This document shows positions 5,505 to 5,881 of a DNA stretch of 5,881 bases, piece by piece. The notes beneath the pieces were generated by a model. It made no database searches. It was not told the origin of the DNA and was given only the letters and a program-made list of their open reading frames with translations. The stretch comes from Pseudomonadota bacterium (GTDB taxonomy: Bacteria > Pseudomonadota > Gammaproteobacteria > Burkholderiales > Rhodocyclaceae): the NCBI GenBank assembly GCA_030917225.1, contig JAUPVD010000209.1:1-5881 (forward strand). The letters are read 5' to 3'. The position numbers and the translations under genes are program-made. Every line of letters starts with the position of its first letter. The first letter of the stretch is position 1.

Positions 5505-5881
5505 CTATTCAACCGGCTCCAGTTCGTCGTCTGCGGCGGCCTCGGGCGCCGCATTCAATGTCTCGACGTAGCGGCAATTGAGATCCAGCGTCAGCTCGTC
5601 CATGCCCTCGATGGCCAGGCGCACGCGCTGCCCCGGCGCCAGTTCGGGCAGCGAGGGGACGCGCAGCAGTTGCGGCAGGTGGTCAAGCTTGACCAGCGTC
5701 TCGCGGCGGACGGTGGCGTCGATCTCGCTCACGTTTTCCTGTTGCAGCCAGCGCAGGCACCAGTACTTCTCCATGCCGCGCTGGAATTCTGCATAGGCTG
5801 CGTAGGTCAGATCAAAATCGCGCATGGCCGCAAACAGCGCGTCGTTGCTGTTCTTTCCCTTGCCGCCAAAGTGCGGCGTCA
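5505..5881 (-). CDS. RNase II/RNB-family 3'-5' exoribonuclease, C-terminal end only
   Basis: The gene enters at the right edge, and 124 C-terminal residues can be read. The frame is open from 5879, so the ATG at 5825 is internal. The segment FDLTYAAYAEFQRGMEKYWCLRWL is characteristic of the end of the RNB catalytic domain, where family members carry an ERYWCLRWL-like block. After it, ETLVKLDHLPQLLRVPSLPELAPGQRVRLAIEGMDELTLDLNCRYVE looks like a short S1/OB-like RNA-binding fold, followed by an acidic tail. Such enzymes degrade single-stranded RNA from the 3' end in the cytoplasm. Catalytic Asp residues would lie outside the window, so activity cannot be judged. It is probably the shorter betaproteobacterial RNB-type protein and not full RNase R, but the fragment cannot prove this. 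It appears to be an upstream gene of the tonB-like/aroE/mtgA operon, with its TAG one base from the next ATG. Confidence 0.85.
   Translation of the reverse strand, partial: TPHFGGKGKNSNDALFAAMRDFDLTYAAYAEFQRGMEKYWCLRWLQQENVSEIDATVRRETLVKLDHLPQLLRVPSLPELAPGQRVRLAIEGMDELTLDLNCRYVETLNAAPEAAADDELEPVE

Noticed and set aside
5504..5554. Longer start of the TonB-like protein (17 extra residues)
   Set aside because: The extra codons lie wholly within the end of the upstream exoribonuclease gene, and the added peptide precedes an otherwise typical TonB N-terminus.

Overview
The window is a dense, GC-rich (roughly 60% or more) bacterial chromosome segment with seven protein genes, two of them cut by the window edges. 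Protein similarity as I remember it, and the RNase II-type gene / tonB / aroE / mtgA order, suggest a betaproteobacterium, probably of the Rhodocyclales (Dechloromonas/Azonexus-like). That placement is inference. Nothing indicates a plasmid, phage or insertion sequence.

Layout. The + strand (1-1273) carries the 3' three quarters of hemL (glutamate-1-semialdehyde aminomutase, tetrapyrrole synthesis). It is joined by an ATGA start/stop overlap to a small SMR-family gene of the SugE/Gdx guanidinium-exporter type. That gene meets mgtE (Mg2+ channel/transporter, - strand) tail to tail, and their stop codons share four bases. Everything from 1270 to the right edge lies on the - strand. Read in transcription order it is: the 3' end of an RNase II/RNB-family exoribonuclease, a TonB-like energy transducer, aroE (shikimate dehydrogenase), mtgA (monofunctional peptidoglycan glycosyltransferase), a non-coding gap of about 370 bases, then mgtE. 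The first four genes are packed with a 1-nt gap or 4-nt ATGA overlaps, so they look like one translationally coupled operon.

The one long non-coding stretch (2713-3084) is the most unusual part. It holds a plausible sigma70-type promoter pointing at mgtE (3023-3052). Downstream of it lies a run of hairpins, including a pair of strong, mutually exclusive stems that share one arm, a perfect 14-bp palindrome, and a 9-bp tandem repeat just before the mgtE ribosome-binding site. This looks like a structured 5' leader of about 300 nt for a Mg2+ transporter gene, so a cis-acting regulatory RNA is the natural hypothesis. I could not match it to a riboswitch class I know. Three of the stems also gain G-U pairs only when read on the + strand, so a + strand RNA remains an open alternative.

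Taken together the genes are mostly housekeeping: haem and aromatic amino acid precursor synthesis, cell wall polymerisation, envelope energy transduction, RNA turnover, and Mg2+ and guanidinium transport. The mgtE leader is the main candidate for something undescribed.
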